Of a DNA stretch of 64,000 nt, positions 39,211 through 49,276 are shown piece after piece; within the stretch, counting starts at the first letter, position 1, and the number at the start of each line of letters is the position of its first letter. This DNA is from Amphirosellinia nigrospora (lineage: Eukaryota > Ascomycota > Sordariomycetes > Xylariales > Xylariaceae). The position numbers were made by a program, and so were the translations under genes. Below the pieces are notes generated by a model. The model was not told where the DNA came from, searched no databases, and saw nothing but the letters and a program-made list of their open reading frames with translations. Location: positions 2,356,001 through 2,420,000 of the forward strand of contig SCHM01000004.1 in NCBI GenBank assembly GCA_004123355.1, given 5' to 3'.

Positions 39211-41355
39211 TCAACCAGCCAGATACACCTCACAGAGCTCGAGGCCGCCCCGCGATTTTTCTACCCTAGCCGTGATTTCTCGCGCAGATCTCTCCTCCGT
39301 CCCGTCTCGATACGCGTCCCTCAACTTGGCCCTCGTCAATGTGTCTAGTCCGTGGGCCAATGTAGCCAACGTGCTCTCCTTCCAAGCGATTAGCCCGAGG
39401 GATTGGGTTTCCCGTATGGTGTAGAAGACGAAGAGGCACCCGGCCAGCGTAAGCACAAGCGGAGGCGCGAGGAACGCCCAGCGGATTCGGAAATGCAAAA
39501 CCCACGTCTGAGAGGTTCCGTACTGTGGGCTGCTTTTGAGCCCCGTGTTGCGCATGTAAGCTGTCATGCTGCTGGCCACGGCGCTGAACGTGCCGTTCAG
39601 GTCGCCGGAGTTGCCTATGACCTCGCCGGGCCCGTCATCGGCGAATCCGCTCGTGTCGTTGTAGGTAGCCTGGGCGGGAATGTTTATTTGGTCGGGGGCG
39701 AATTTGGTTGCGATCCAGTTCATGGTGGTCTGAATCGTGGCTTGCGAGATGTTGAATAGCCTTGGTTGGTCTTTTGATAGACCTGCCTGTGTTGCCTCAT
39801 CTTCTGGTATGAATAGTTGTAGGTCCGATCGTTTGTAATCTTTACGGCCGGAATACAATGGGTCCCTGCTCGGGTCATCCACTACGTGTGTTCCGCTGAT
39901 ATCTAGCGGTTGGTATGATGTTGGATCGCGGTTTGACCAGGTCGTTGCTGTCTCTTGTAGAACACCCTCTACGACGGAAGACGAGTACATGGTGGCGCAG
40001 AAGTATAATCCGCACTCTGTCGCCATTGGAAGAGTAGTCTTCCAGTCCGACACGTTGTTGAGAAAGTCTGGCCGAGATTGAATGATCTGAAAAACAGCAA
40101 ATGTGGTGTCATTCAAGATCTTGCTAAAATAGATGGCATCCTGAGGAAAGACGGTGGTTTTGATTGTGGACAGGGTATCTGATTGATAAATCACATTACC
40201 AGACCCTGTGTAGTCACTGACGCCATCGGTAGTGTTTCTGAGACCATCATAATTCGAGATTGTAAGATTGCTTGATCCTAAGAGGGTGTACGAGGTGTAC
40301 GTATGGTTCGAATTGTGACCCGGGGAGCCACCACTGTTCCTGGAATCATCCCAAAGCTGTGACTGCTAGTAAGATGTGACGACACGTCAACGCAAGTGCT
40401 GCACACCCCAACTGATGTGAAAGTGTCAAAAGTACAGTTGCCGGTCGGACATGTAAAGGCAGGAAGCACGCCTTGAGCTACGGAAGCGTAGAACCCATTA
40501 TATATCGAGGTTGTCAACCCGTAGTCAGCCTGCATGCTCCAAGTCGGGAGCACACCGGCGCCGACGAGGATGGGGTTATCGGAATCATACAGCTTTGAGA
40601 AAACACCAACGTCAACTCTTTGCACTCGACCAATAATGGCTCTAGATCCTGATCGTAAATACTCGCCATTGAGTTCTCCATATTGAGTAATCGTTGCTTG
40701 AATGAATGGCTCATAACTTAGCAATGTAATGATGACCGTGGCGCCTAAGGTAGCGACATGACTAATTCTCCGAGTTAACTTCAAAGCACGAGACTAGACC
40801 GACACGCCTGTACAGGTATGTTGTGAAATGGGGAAGAGGCGACTTGAGGTTAGTATATACTGACCGTAGATGTAGGCGACACGCGAGGCCTACGCTCCCC
40901 CATGGCCCTCTACTAGCTTGGTCAAAAGCATCAAATAACGCCAGGGTTCCCGAGCCTGAGCTGAAGATGTTCCACTTAGATTGGCCGAGACTCGAGCTCA
41001 CGCCGAACGCCAATGCAGTGCGTGACACTTGCGCTAGAATAGAAACAAAAGTGTTCAGGGTGAAAAAAGGTGTCCAGGTGTCCATCCGACGACCATCTTG
41101 AACTGCGAGTAGGACAACAGATGTGGCCAGGGATGCGAGACTTAGAAGTATCCAGACCAATTCCCACTTCCACTGGTATAAACTGCGCCGTAAACTAAGT
41201 TTTTCGTCGGGTCCAAGGAGAGCTGCTTTGCTGGGATTGGGATTATCCGAAGCGAAGGATGGATATGGATGTATAGAAGACCCTGAATCTCTCTCGATTG
41301 TGTAATGAGGCCTCATTGGTGACCCAAGTATCGTTCGCGATGATATTGCTTCCAT
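39211..41355 (-). CDS. DUF3176-family membrane protein
   Basis: Fungal-specific integral membrane protein of unknown function, about 680 aa. Exon 1 (41355-40865) encodes two membrane helices (WELVWILLSLASLATSVVLL and FTLNTFVSILAQVSRTALAF), then FGVSSSLGQSKW and FDQASRGPWGSVGL, the family's typical block. The best splice I can find is GTCAGT at 40864 to GGAG at 40768, which joins HLR-ISHVATLGATVIITLLSY in frame without invoking an error. A large Asn/Ser-rich loop carries CPTGNCTFDTFTSVGVCSTC, the family's cysteine cluster. One C-terminal helix follows (WAFLAPPLVLTLAGCLFVFY) with a charged tail. One frame break, near 40345, looks like a missing base. The orientation suggests an outward glycosylated loop. 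Confidence 0.86.
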
Positions 41356-42934
41356 TTCGATCGCCTCGTCTGGAGAAAAAGGACCAGAGGGAAATACGGG
41401 GAGTATAAGATATTTTTCTATACTTTATGGGTGAGGAGTATAGATGAAGACTTGAGAAGGCGAACAAACACCTTAAGGCTCTATATGCTACATACCTAGG
41501 CATTCAATGATCTATCATTGCGCACGTGGAAAAGTCTTGTAAGGCAGACTTCTGAATTGACATCCAAGCGCCTAGCCAACAGTTATTTTTAGCTACGTCG
41601 TACGCAACCCACTGCGACAAAGCTGTTAAAAATAATGTCATGAATGGGGGCGGTTGTTTAGATAGGGAACGAAGAACTTGGCCCCCATTATCCCCGCTTC
41701 ATGAAACGATGGGCGGGGTGAACGGCCAAAGTTCCGATCTCTTGAAACTCAGAGGATGTCAAAATCTTTGAAGAACTTTGCTTGACACCAAGAAGGCGGA
41801 GCTTGAGAAGTTCATATTGGACTTGGTGCACGCATCGGGTCATTGGGAACGATCTCTCCATGGCGGTCCAGGAGTAAATATGTCTCGACACACGAGGGTT
41901 TTCTGCGGGTCTGTTGCTCTCTGTTGGGGTCGTGTTCATAAGTTCGACTATTCGATTTCTTGTGATCAAAACCCGTCTGGTAGTGGTTGGTCATCCGATT
42001 CTAGTTAGTATTAATCTCAACTTCGTGTTGTCCGAAGCGCAAAGTGTAGATATCAATGCCAGCTGGATCTTGCACCTTTGAAAAAGAGAGCGGTCACAGT
42101 TCCTGTGACTCTGGTATAGACGGTGTGGCCAGACGTCTCCAGGGAGGATTGTGATACGACGATGAGCGCGCAATCCACGTTTGGCTATCTGAACTGGGAT
42201 GAGGACCACTTGGATTTTCATAAACGGGAACATCCCGAACCCCAGACTCCCTCAAACTCTACATTTATCTGTAGCCCTCTGATTGGTCAGTTCAATGTCT
42301 TCAGCTTATCTATTGGTCAGTTCGAGCACAACTTTAAGTATAGAGTTGTGGCGTACACACTCGGGCTTCTGAAGGGCTGTCTGTACTCTTGAACGACTCG
42401 AAGGTGGTTGAGGAAGGTAGGCGAGGGGCCAGATGCGAAAGGGCGTCCTAGGGATTTCCTCCTGATTAATCTCCCCTAGGATCTATATACATCTATTATA
42501 ATTTAAATCAAAGTGGCGTAGCATTTCGACATGCATTGTATTCTAATGGAGACCTTCGCTAGCAAAGCTTTCCATGTTAGTAGCGATTTGCGAAGCACTA
42601 CTGGGCTTCATCTTATGTGTCGAGCCATACACGTTCCGCAGAGCCATGAGCTTTCGTCAACTCTGAATTTTGAACTTGAAGTAGGTACCATACATATCCA
42701 TCCTTGGGCAACATCACTAGTGGACAAGTGTTTCTATACTAATGTGGCAAAAGGGCCACGAGTCTTGACTTGATTCCTAAAATACGGATAACTGGACGAA
42801 TATGGATATGGCGGGGAGGTTGATGCCACAAGCTACAGCTACCATCGATGTCCTCACACACCCAATCGACCATTCAGAGTCTTGTGTGCTATCAATAATC
42901 TTCCCTAACCCACCTCCTGTTTCTTGCTAACCGC
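41356..42934. other. 1.6-kb spacer
   Basis: Upstream of the DUF3176 gene and downstream of the single-pass membrane protein gene. It contains a short imperfect duplication, ATTGGTCAGTTC, near 42284 and 42312. No gene recognised; the frame at 42123-42392 is not convincing. Confidence 0.5.
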
Positions 42935-43299
42935 CTAAATCCATGTGTCGCCCTTTCCGACCCCCTTCGAGGTCGTATTACCTTCACTTGTACCGCCATC
43001 CCCAGTCGTGCCACCAACACTCCTCTGTCGAACCTGTGTCCGTATATCTTTCTCTGAGGCGGCCGTCGGGATCCCCGAGCCTCTCAAGCTCTGCTTTCCC
43101 TCTTCTCTCCCAACACAATCGGCGCCGGCAGCAGCAGCAGCTTTCGCTCGTTGCTTAGCGAAATGCCATCTTATTAGTAGATACGCGGCCGAGCCACCGA
43201 CTACTAGCAATACTAGTACAACGATGACGGCGATCAGGCCAGTGGTGTCTTTTTCTGATCTGGGCTTGAGTTGCTGGTGTGGTGGCTGATGCCCGGCAT
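42935..43299 (-). CDS. Small single-pass membrane protein, about 121 aa
   Basis: The ATG at 43299 opens MPGISHHTSNSSPDQKK, then the frame breaks in a run of five A (TTTTT at 43250-43254 on +). With one more A it continues into DTTGLIAVIVVLVLLVVGGS, a strong membrane helix. RWHFAKQRAKAAAAAG and a polar Gly/Ser/Thr-rich cytoplasmic tail follow, ending at 42935. Restored length is 122 codons. I do not recognise the family; small Ser-rich fungal membrane adaptors look like this. It may alternatively be the 3' part of a longer sensor-like gene. Confidence 0.55.
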
Positions 43300-44140
43300 G
43301 TTTCTTTCAGGACTGCTTGTTCCTTAATGACAATGTTGAATAGAACCGTGCTGGCGTTTGTTGGATACAGATGGGAATGAATCATTAACTGCCTGTGATC
43401 GTAGAAGTCTTAACTGGCTTAATAGCGATGACCGTGGGGACGGCGATAAGTGAGAGAAAACGGTTGGTTGCGATGTATGCAGATGTGTGGTTCTAGGTTT
43501 ATTGAGGCGCGGCTTTAAGTTCGCAAATCGACACGGATGACTATTGGATCTGCTCTGAAAATATCTTGCAAGTAAACCGCTATACTAACAGCAAGGCATC
43601 AGAGTATCTGTGATTAGCGAGAATCGAAGGCGAGTTCTTCCGTTATTGAAACTCTTTTGGTAGGTAACGTCCAGTTTACGGATGTCTTTGTGCTGTCTTC
43701 AACATCGGCACTCTTTGTGACAGGGACCTATAAGTTTTGCTTTGTGATGTCTTATATCTTTGGAATGTAATAAGCTCAAAGTTACTTCGCCCATAACAGA
43801 AATGTCACCGAACACAATTTCTACAACACTTGATATTATTGGAATTTATTCATCTATCAACATTACGGCATTATTCTAACGCGTTCCAGCACTTGGGTCG
43901 CGCAAATGTTGTGCCTCACAACATAGTATACCTCCATTAACATTACAGTAAAGTCAACGAACCCAACGCCACGACAGGCGACAGCAGCTAGTAGAACTGG
44001 TCGTAAACTTGCGGAGCACAATACGACAGGTGATCCGGATAGCATGAGACACATCGCTCATGGGTTCTCGCTTTTTATGAGCGTTTCATAAACCGGCGAG
44101 TCAGTGTGCCATTCCATGCAGGGTAGGTCTATACTACAAG
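43300..44140. other. Spacer between two (-) surface-type genes
   Basis: No recognised gene. The frame at 43863-44054 (-) is not supported. Probably the promoter of the small membrane protein gene. Confidence 0.5.
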
Positions 44141-45007
44141 TCAGTTTTCAGAAATCTCTATAATAGCTGAATGCGAGGAGGACGAGAGCTGCGGAAGCTG
44201 CGGGTGTGGGGGCGCAAAAACGGGAGAAATGACCGTATTATTACTTACAGTGTGCCATTGGCCATTATCATACGATGTACTAGTGGCCCAGCTCGAGACC
44301 GGCATTGATGTTGTAAGAGATGACCATACTGTCGTTGATTCAATTGAAGTGGTGTTATGTGGAACTGAAATTGTCGAATACGGTGGTGCGGGAGTCATCG
44401 AGGGAGTGCTGGATGACGAAATAGTAGGTGGTAATGTTGTGGTATGAGATGTTCGTGTCGATATGTGAGTTGATGTAGGAGCTGACGTGTGGCTTGTTGT
44501 GGAATTTGGAGTGGAAGTTGATGTGGGAATTGACATGTGAGTTGTTGACGTGGGAGCTGGCGTGTGGCTTGGTGTGGGAGTTGACGTATAAGTTGATGTA
44601 GCCGACGTGTGGCTTGATGTTGATGTCTGAGTTGATGTGGGAGATGGTGTCTGAGATGGTGTCTGAGTCGGTGTCTGAGTCACTATGGTCGTCACAACCT
44701 CGGTGGTAGGTTCAATATCGATAACTGATATTGTTCGAGTAGTTGGCTTGCCGGAAATAGTTATCGTTTCGGTGATAGGCGGCGAAGATTCAACAACCGT
44801 CGTGGGCGCCGACGTGACGGTGACTGTCAAGGTAGCGCCCCCTTGTCCTCCACTTCCATCGATAGGAACAACCGAATATGTCGGGCGCGCTGCTGCGTTG
44901 GCATCAGCAGCCGGTGTTCTCTTCCATAAAAATGGCAAGGCTGATGATGGGCCGCCCGAGAAAGAGACCACAACAAGGAGAGAGATACGAAGATTGCTAA
45001 GATGCAT
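44141..45007 (-). CDS. Secreted Thr/Ser/Pro-rich repeat protein, 288 aa
   Basis: Predicted secreted, heavily O-glycosylated wall or matrix protein. The ATG at 45007 gives a signal peptide (MHLSNLRISLLVVVSFSGGP), better placed than the upstream in-frame ATG at 45052. A dibasic WKR soon after fits Kex2-type processing. Next comes a beta-type region rich in Thr/Val (GATLTVTVTSAPTTVVE, TITISGKPTTRTISVID). A long low-complexity stretch of TPTQTP, TSTSSHTSA and TPSHTPAPTS repeats then runs from about residue 110 to 215. There is no GPI-anchor signal or membrane helix at the C-terminus (it ends AIIEISEN). No catalytic domain. The frame is intact despite the repeats. Confidence 0.72.
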   Translation of the reverse strand: MHLSNLRISLLVVVSFSGGPSSALPFLWKRTPAADANAAARPTYSVVPIDGSGGQGGATLTVTVTSAPTTVVESSPPITETITISGKPTTRTISVIDIEPTTEVVTTIVTQTPTQTPSQTPSPTSTQTSTSSHTSATSTYTSTPTPSHTPAPTSTTHMSIPTSTSTPNSTTSHTSAPTSTHISTRTSHTTTLPPTISSSSTPSMTPAPPYSTISVPHNTTSIESTTVWSSLTTSMPVSSWATSTSYDNGQWHTVSNNTVISPVFAPPHPQLPQLSSSSHSAIIEISEN

Positions 45008-46917
45008 CTTGTGTGAGTAGCTCTTAGATATTAAGGAGATGATGTTCGTCACTTGCTACGAAACAACGCAAATCCAGAGGCGCACTTCTCTACATGACAA
45101 GAAGAAGAAAAGAATTATACCTACCCCATAAAACAAATATGGTTATATTCAAGACGCAACAATCCCAATAATAAGGTTGGGATAGTGTATCATTGAATGG
45201 ACAAACATAAGAAGTGGCTGGTACCGAAATCATTGAATGTTGCAAGGGAACTCAAAAAGCACTCATTGGTTAATACAGCTTGCCAGCCACCTGAAATATT
45301 CCGATTTATCACCTTTTTAGGAATAGTGTACTTGCTCTAGATGCCTGTCTGTTCCTGCAGGTGGCATTAGTGCTGGTTCCAACTACCTATTCCGGCTAGC
45401 TCCAAGAATTGAGCAATCCGGCGCAGAGTGGGTGCAACAAAACACTACACTTTTACCCCGAGCCTGTCAGACTCTATAATTTCGCAGTCGATTCAAACAA
45501 GCAAATAAAACCTTAAAAGTTAGAAAGAAAAAGATAACTGCTATTGAGGTGTTATAGATCCTAGAAACCTATTTCAATTTATTTCTCCTATTGTATTTGA
45601 CTATTTATTCCACTACAAAGTAGTAACATTCAAGACGGCCGGCGGGTACGTGTGTGGTCTTTTGATGCATAGGCGGGCAAACCCTTGCACGCAAACTTCT
45701 GGCCTGTGTAGGTAGTTTGCTTGACTGGCCTCTAGAAAGCAAACCTACCTAGGTACATAAGTAGGTATGTTATAAAGGAGAAAGTATCAATGGTCCCTTG
45801 TCAAGGTGCTACCTTGGTAGGTAGGTAGTTAATCTCAAATATATACTAATCGTGCACATTCAATAGTTCGAAATTAGATTTTGATATACATTCAGGTGGG
45901 AGGCAAAGGGTTTCCCATGAACTCAATATACTCAGGCAACCGTCATAACCTTTTGTATGTATGGATTTAGTTGCCTAATTAGGTCGGGTCATATCTAATG
46001 GTGTGGCTTAGCGATTCAATTGTGGCGTCAGTAAGTAAATAGTGGAGGTAACTCGTCACATGCTTTGAGACCTTGCTACTTATAGGTACGGAGGTTTGTG
46101 TCACTATTGATCATTATCCTTGGCAATGGTGTAAAGTGCAAATGGGGGAGCTCACACACGGTGTGACGGCTTGGCAACCAGTGTTTCGGGCCGGCAGTAG
46201 TCTATAAAGTCATAGACCACTAACTGCGCTATACCGTTAGTGCAGATGGGACATATCAATCGTTAGCTAGAGCGGAGTTCAGGGCTTAGCCTAGTAGAGT
46301 AGATACCTAGCTAACTTTCTGCTAAGACTGTCGGGCTGCAAGCGGCCCGATGAACTGGTTGCCAAGCCGTCACACCGTGTGTGAGCTCCCCCATTTGCAC
46401 TTTACACCATTGCCAAGGATAATGATCAATAGTGACACAAACCTCCGTACATTACTAGGCAGATACCTAGGTAGGTACGTGCCAAGATGCCCCGCGATGC
46501 TGGCATGGCGGTGCATTTCTCCAAGAGTAAATAAAGTGGGTCGGCCTCGTTGGTGAGGAGGGGCATCGAACCTTGGAAGAGTTCGCAAGGTTCTTTGAAA
46601 GGCCATGACGCAACGGATAGCGTGGCACTACAACGGACATTAACGGATGGCGCGAGGCGAAGCGAACCTAAGCCTCCAGAGAACCCGGACCGGACCTACA
46701 ACTTCTATCAGCTATTAATTTTCCAACCCTCCCTACTAGATACGCTCACGAGCCCTAAGCAGCTTCTTCTCTCTTAATATCTTAATTATTTCCCCCACTT
46801 CCATCTCACAGACCTCGTGTATTATCACGCCGGTTCGAATTCGGTGCAGTCGCAAATCCCCTATAAGGCCTACCCAAGTACCAACTGCGTGAGACATTCG
46901 AACTAGCAAAGATCTAG
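45008..46917. other. 1.9-kb spacer with foldback element
   Basis: Divergent promoters of the Thr/Ser-rich gene (-) and annexin (+). Rich in TAGGTA/TACCTA clusters (about 45745-45835 and 46460-46480). Contains the inverted-repeat element described separately. No gene seen. Confidence 0.6.
46086..46450. repeat. Foldback/MITE-like element with 97-bp identical inverted arms
   Basis: Bases 46086-46182 and 46354-46450 are exact reverse complements over 97 of 97 positions, from GTACGGAGG at the tips to CAACCAGT inside. Complementarity resumes after a short mismatch as TCGGGCCG. The spacer of about 170 bases has no open frame. The total length of 365 bp, long terminal inverted repeats and lack of coding capacity are those of a non-autonomous foldback or MITE element. 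I see no clear target-site duplication, although the flanks are TA-rich. Transcription would give a long hairpin RNA. Confidence 0.85.
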
Positions 46918-48401
46918 ATGTACAATCAATATCCTCCCCAGGGTCAATACCCAGCCCAAGGGCAGTATCCCCCACCTCAAGGATACCCCCTCAAAATAGC
47001 AGTCCATATCCTCCCCAAGGTGGCGGATATTACCCCCCTCCCCAGGGTGGACAATATCCTCCCCAGGGTGGACAATATCCTCCCCAGGGCGGACAATATC
47101 CTCCTCAAGGCGGACAATACCCACCACCTCAGAGCGGCTACGGTGGTTACGGTGGCGGTCCCGTAGAACTCCCAGGAAGCGCACCCTATCCTCCCAGAAC
47201 AGCAATCCATCCTATCCCCCCGCTCCCTCGGGTGGCCATCAGTCGTATGGGCAACCAGCGCCTCATGCGGGCTACGGCGCTCCTCCGCCGGGCCCTGAGG
47301 GCCAGTATGGCGCTCCGCAATATGGAACACAATATGCACCTCCTCCCGGGGGAGCTGCTGGTCCGCCGACTCAGCCTAGCGTCGGCTACGGTCCGCCACA
47401 GATCATCCAATGGGATGGAACTCCTGATGCTCAAGCTTTAAGAACGGCCATGAAGGGTTTCGGCACAGACGAGAAAATGCTTATTCGGGTACTGGCGAAT
47501 AAGGATCCACTTCAAATTGAAGCGATCAAAGCAGCTTACTCTCGATTGTACAGCCGTAGTCTTGAAAAGGACATCAAGTCGGAGACGAGCAAATACTTCG
47601 AACTCGCCCTGGTTTCCATTGTGTCGGGCCCGCTGCTTCATGATGTGACTCTTCTGTACTCGGCAATGCACGGTCCTGGCACAAAAGAAAAAATCCTAAA
47701 CGATGTTCTACTTGGGCGAAGCAACGCTGACATGTCCGCCATCAAGGGCATGTATCAACGCACCTTCAACCGTTCTCTCGAAAACGATGTCAAGGGCGAT
47801 CTAAGTATGAAGACAGAAAGGCTTTTTGATGGTTCTGGGAGCTTGCCGGGCCGAAGATAGTGCACCCGTTATACAACAGGCTATCGAGCAAGATGTCATG
47901 GAAATTTATCGAGCGACCGAAGGTAAACTGGGGACAGATGAGCTAGCTGTCTGTTCGATTTTATCAGCACGGAACGACAACCAAATCCGCGCTATCAACC
48001 AGGTCTATGAGCAAAAATTTAGGCGTAAGCTTGAAGATGTCATCAAGAAGGTGAGTTTTATCATTGTGACTGGGGGATTTTGGATGTGTTGAGATGCTAA
48101 CAGAAAGATTCCGACACAGGAGTTTAGCGGGCACATGGAGGCCGCCCTCTTATTTCAATTACGGAATGGAGTGGATAAATTTATGCACGCGGCAACATTG
48201 CTCGAGGATGCAATGGCGGGATTGGGGACCAAAGATGAACTGCTCGTCGGGAGAGTCGTTCGCTACCACTGGGATCGTGCGACATTGGCCAATATCAAGG
48301 CCGCCTATCAACAACGGTATCGGAAGAGCCTCTCCAGCCGCATAAATGGGGAAACTAGTGGAGACTATGGAAGGCTTTTGGTTGCTTGTGTTGAGGGATG
48401 A
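46918..48401 (+). CDS. Annexin with Pro/Gly/Gln/Tyr-rich N-terminal domain
   Basis: Calcium-dependent phospholipid-binding protein of the fungal annexin group (class C/ANX14-like), acting at membranes. The ATG at 46918 opens MYNQYPPQGQYPAQGQYPPP, followed by a repeated QGGQYPP segment and an aromatic/Pro/Gly-rich linker up to about 47400. The annexin core begins TPDAQALRTAMKGFGTDEKM, with the typical K-G-x-G-T motif. Further repeats are LLYSAMHGPGTKEKIL, ATEGKLGTDELAVCSIL and AMAGLGTKDELLVGRVVRYH. A 69-bp intron (48051-48119) precedes the last repeat. The frame breaks at 46986-46990 (CCCCC), about 47165 and 47823-47827 (TTTTT), each consistent with a missing base. Expected length is about 470 aa. 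Confidence 0.93.
47034..47125 (+). repeat. 21-bp coding tandem repeat (QGGQYPP)
   Basis: Four head-to-tail 21-base units of the type CCCCAGGGTGGACAATATCCT, the last diverged, encode QGGQYPP in the annexin N-terminal domain. Such repeats can vary in copy number between strains. Confidence 0.9.
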
Positions 48402-49276
48402 TTGCTATAGTTGTCTGAGTATTGGACTACAAATCACATTCAGCTCTCGCCTATATACAGCTTCATATCACGCTGGTTTCGGGGTACGATTACTTGTCTT
48501 TGAAACGCACAACAAGCGGCGGGCCCGGGAATAGATTGATACCAATAATGAATTCTGCTATGTAAACGTTCATATTGGCGAAATAAGGTCTCCTGTTGCT
48601 TGTGAAGCTCATTCGACAACGGCAGGATACCTAAGTTGATTAAACTACCTAACTTACTTACCAGGTACTGGGTTGGCATGTCCCTAACAGGCACCGACCA
48701 ATCCCTATAATTACTACTAGCGCATTCCCAGCGTCACATCTAGTGTACTATGTAGGTGCTGGGGACCACACGATATTTGATAATGTGGGGAGTTTTGTTG
48801 CACGACATCAACCCACGACCCTTTCGGTGATGCTTTATTATGCTGACAGTTACTGTTCGTGAAAGTTGAGGATTCATTCCCCGAGGACCGCATCTAAATA
48901 CAACATATTCCGAAACTGCAAGCTGCAAGGAGATTGGCGTTAACGAGACGACTTGATTGGACTAGCCTACCATTTAATGGGTCAAGTGGCTTAGGTCCAT
49001 GTACGATATCGGTCATAGAAAAGTTACATGAGGACTCTCTCCACCACCGCCCTAATCTCACATTCTACCATACAACTTCATTTACCTACGTGAGGAGAGT
49101 GTATCAGAGTTCGTGTATGGGAGAATGCCTATTCATTAGAATCACTTAATATATCTTGGATATTCATTGTTTGGTATATATTTCCCGAACATGCTCTTTT
49201 TCAACGTGCTTCTGTCGTTGCATTCTTGTTCCTTTTCCAGTTGTCCTCTAATTCCGCCCACTGGGCGTTCCTTACC
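48402..49276. other. Spacer between annexin and the ABC transporter gene
   Basis: Annexin 3' region and the ABC transporter promoter. No gene seen. Confidence 0.6.

Noticed and set aside
29439-45052. A biosynthetic or galactose gene cluster
   Set aside because: ILV2, GAL1, expansin and the DUF3176 gene have no shared pathway, and no PKS, NRPS, terpene or Leloir partner genes are present.
46830-46860. GGTTCGAATT resembling a tRNA T-arm
   Set aside because: It lacks the near-invariant G53-C61 pair, and the flanks give no acceptor stem.
46977-47434. Minus-strand frames with WRILSTLGRILSTLG-like repeats
   Set aside because: They are the antisense reading of the annexin QGGQYPP tandem repeat.
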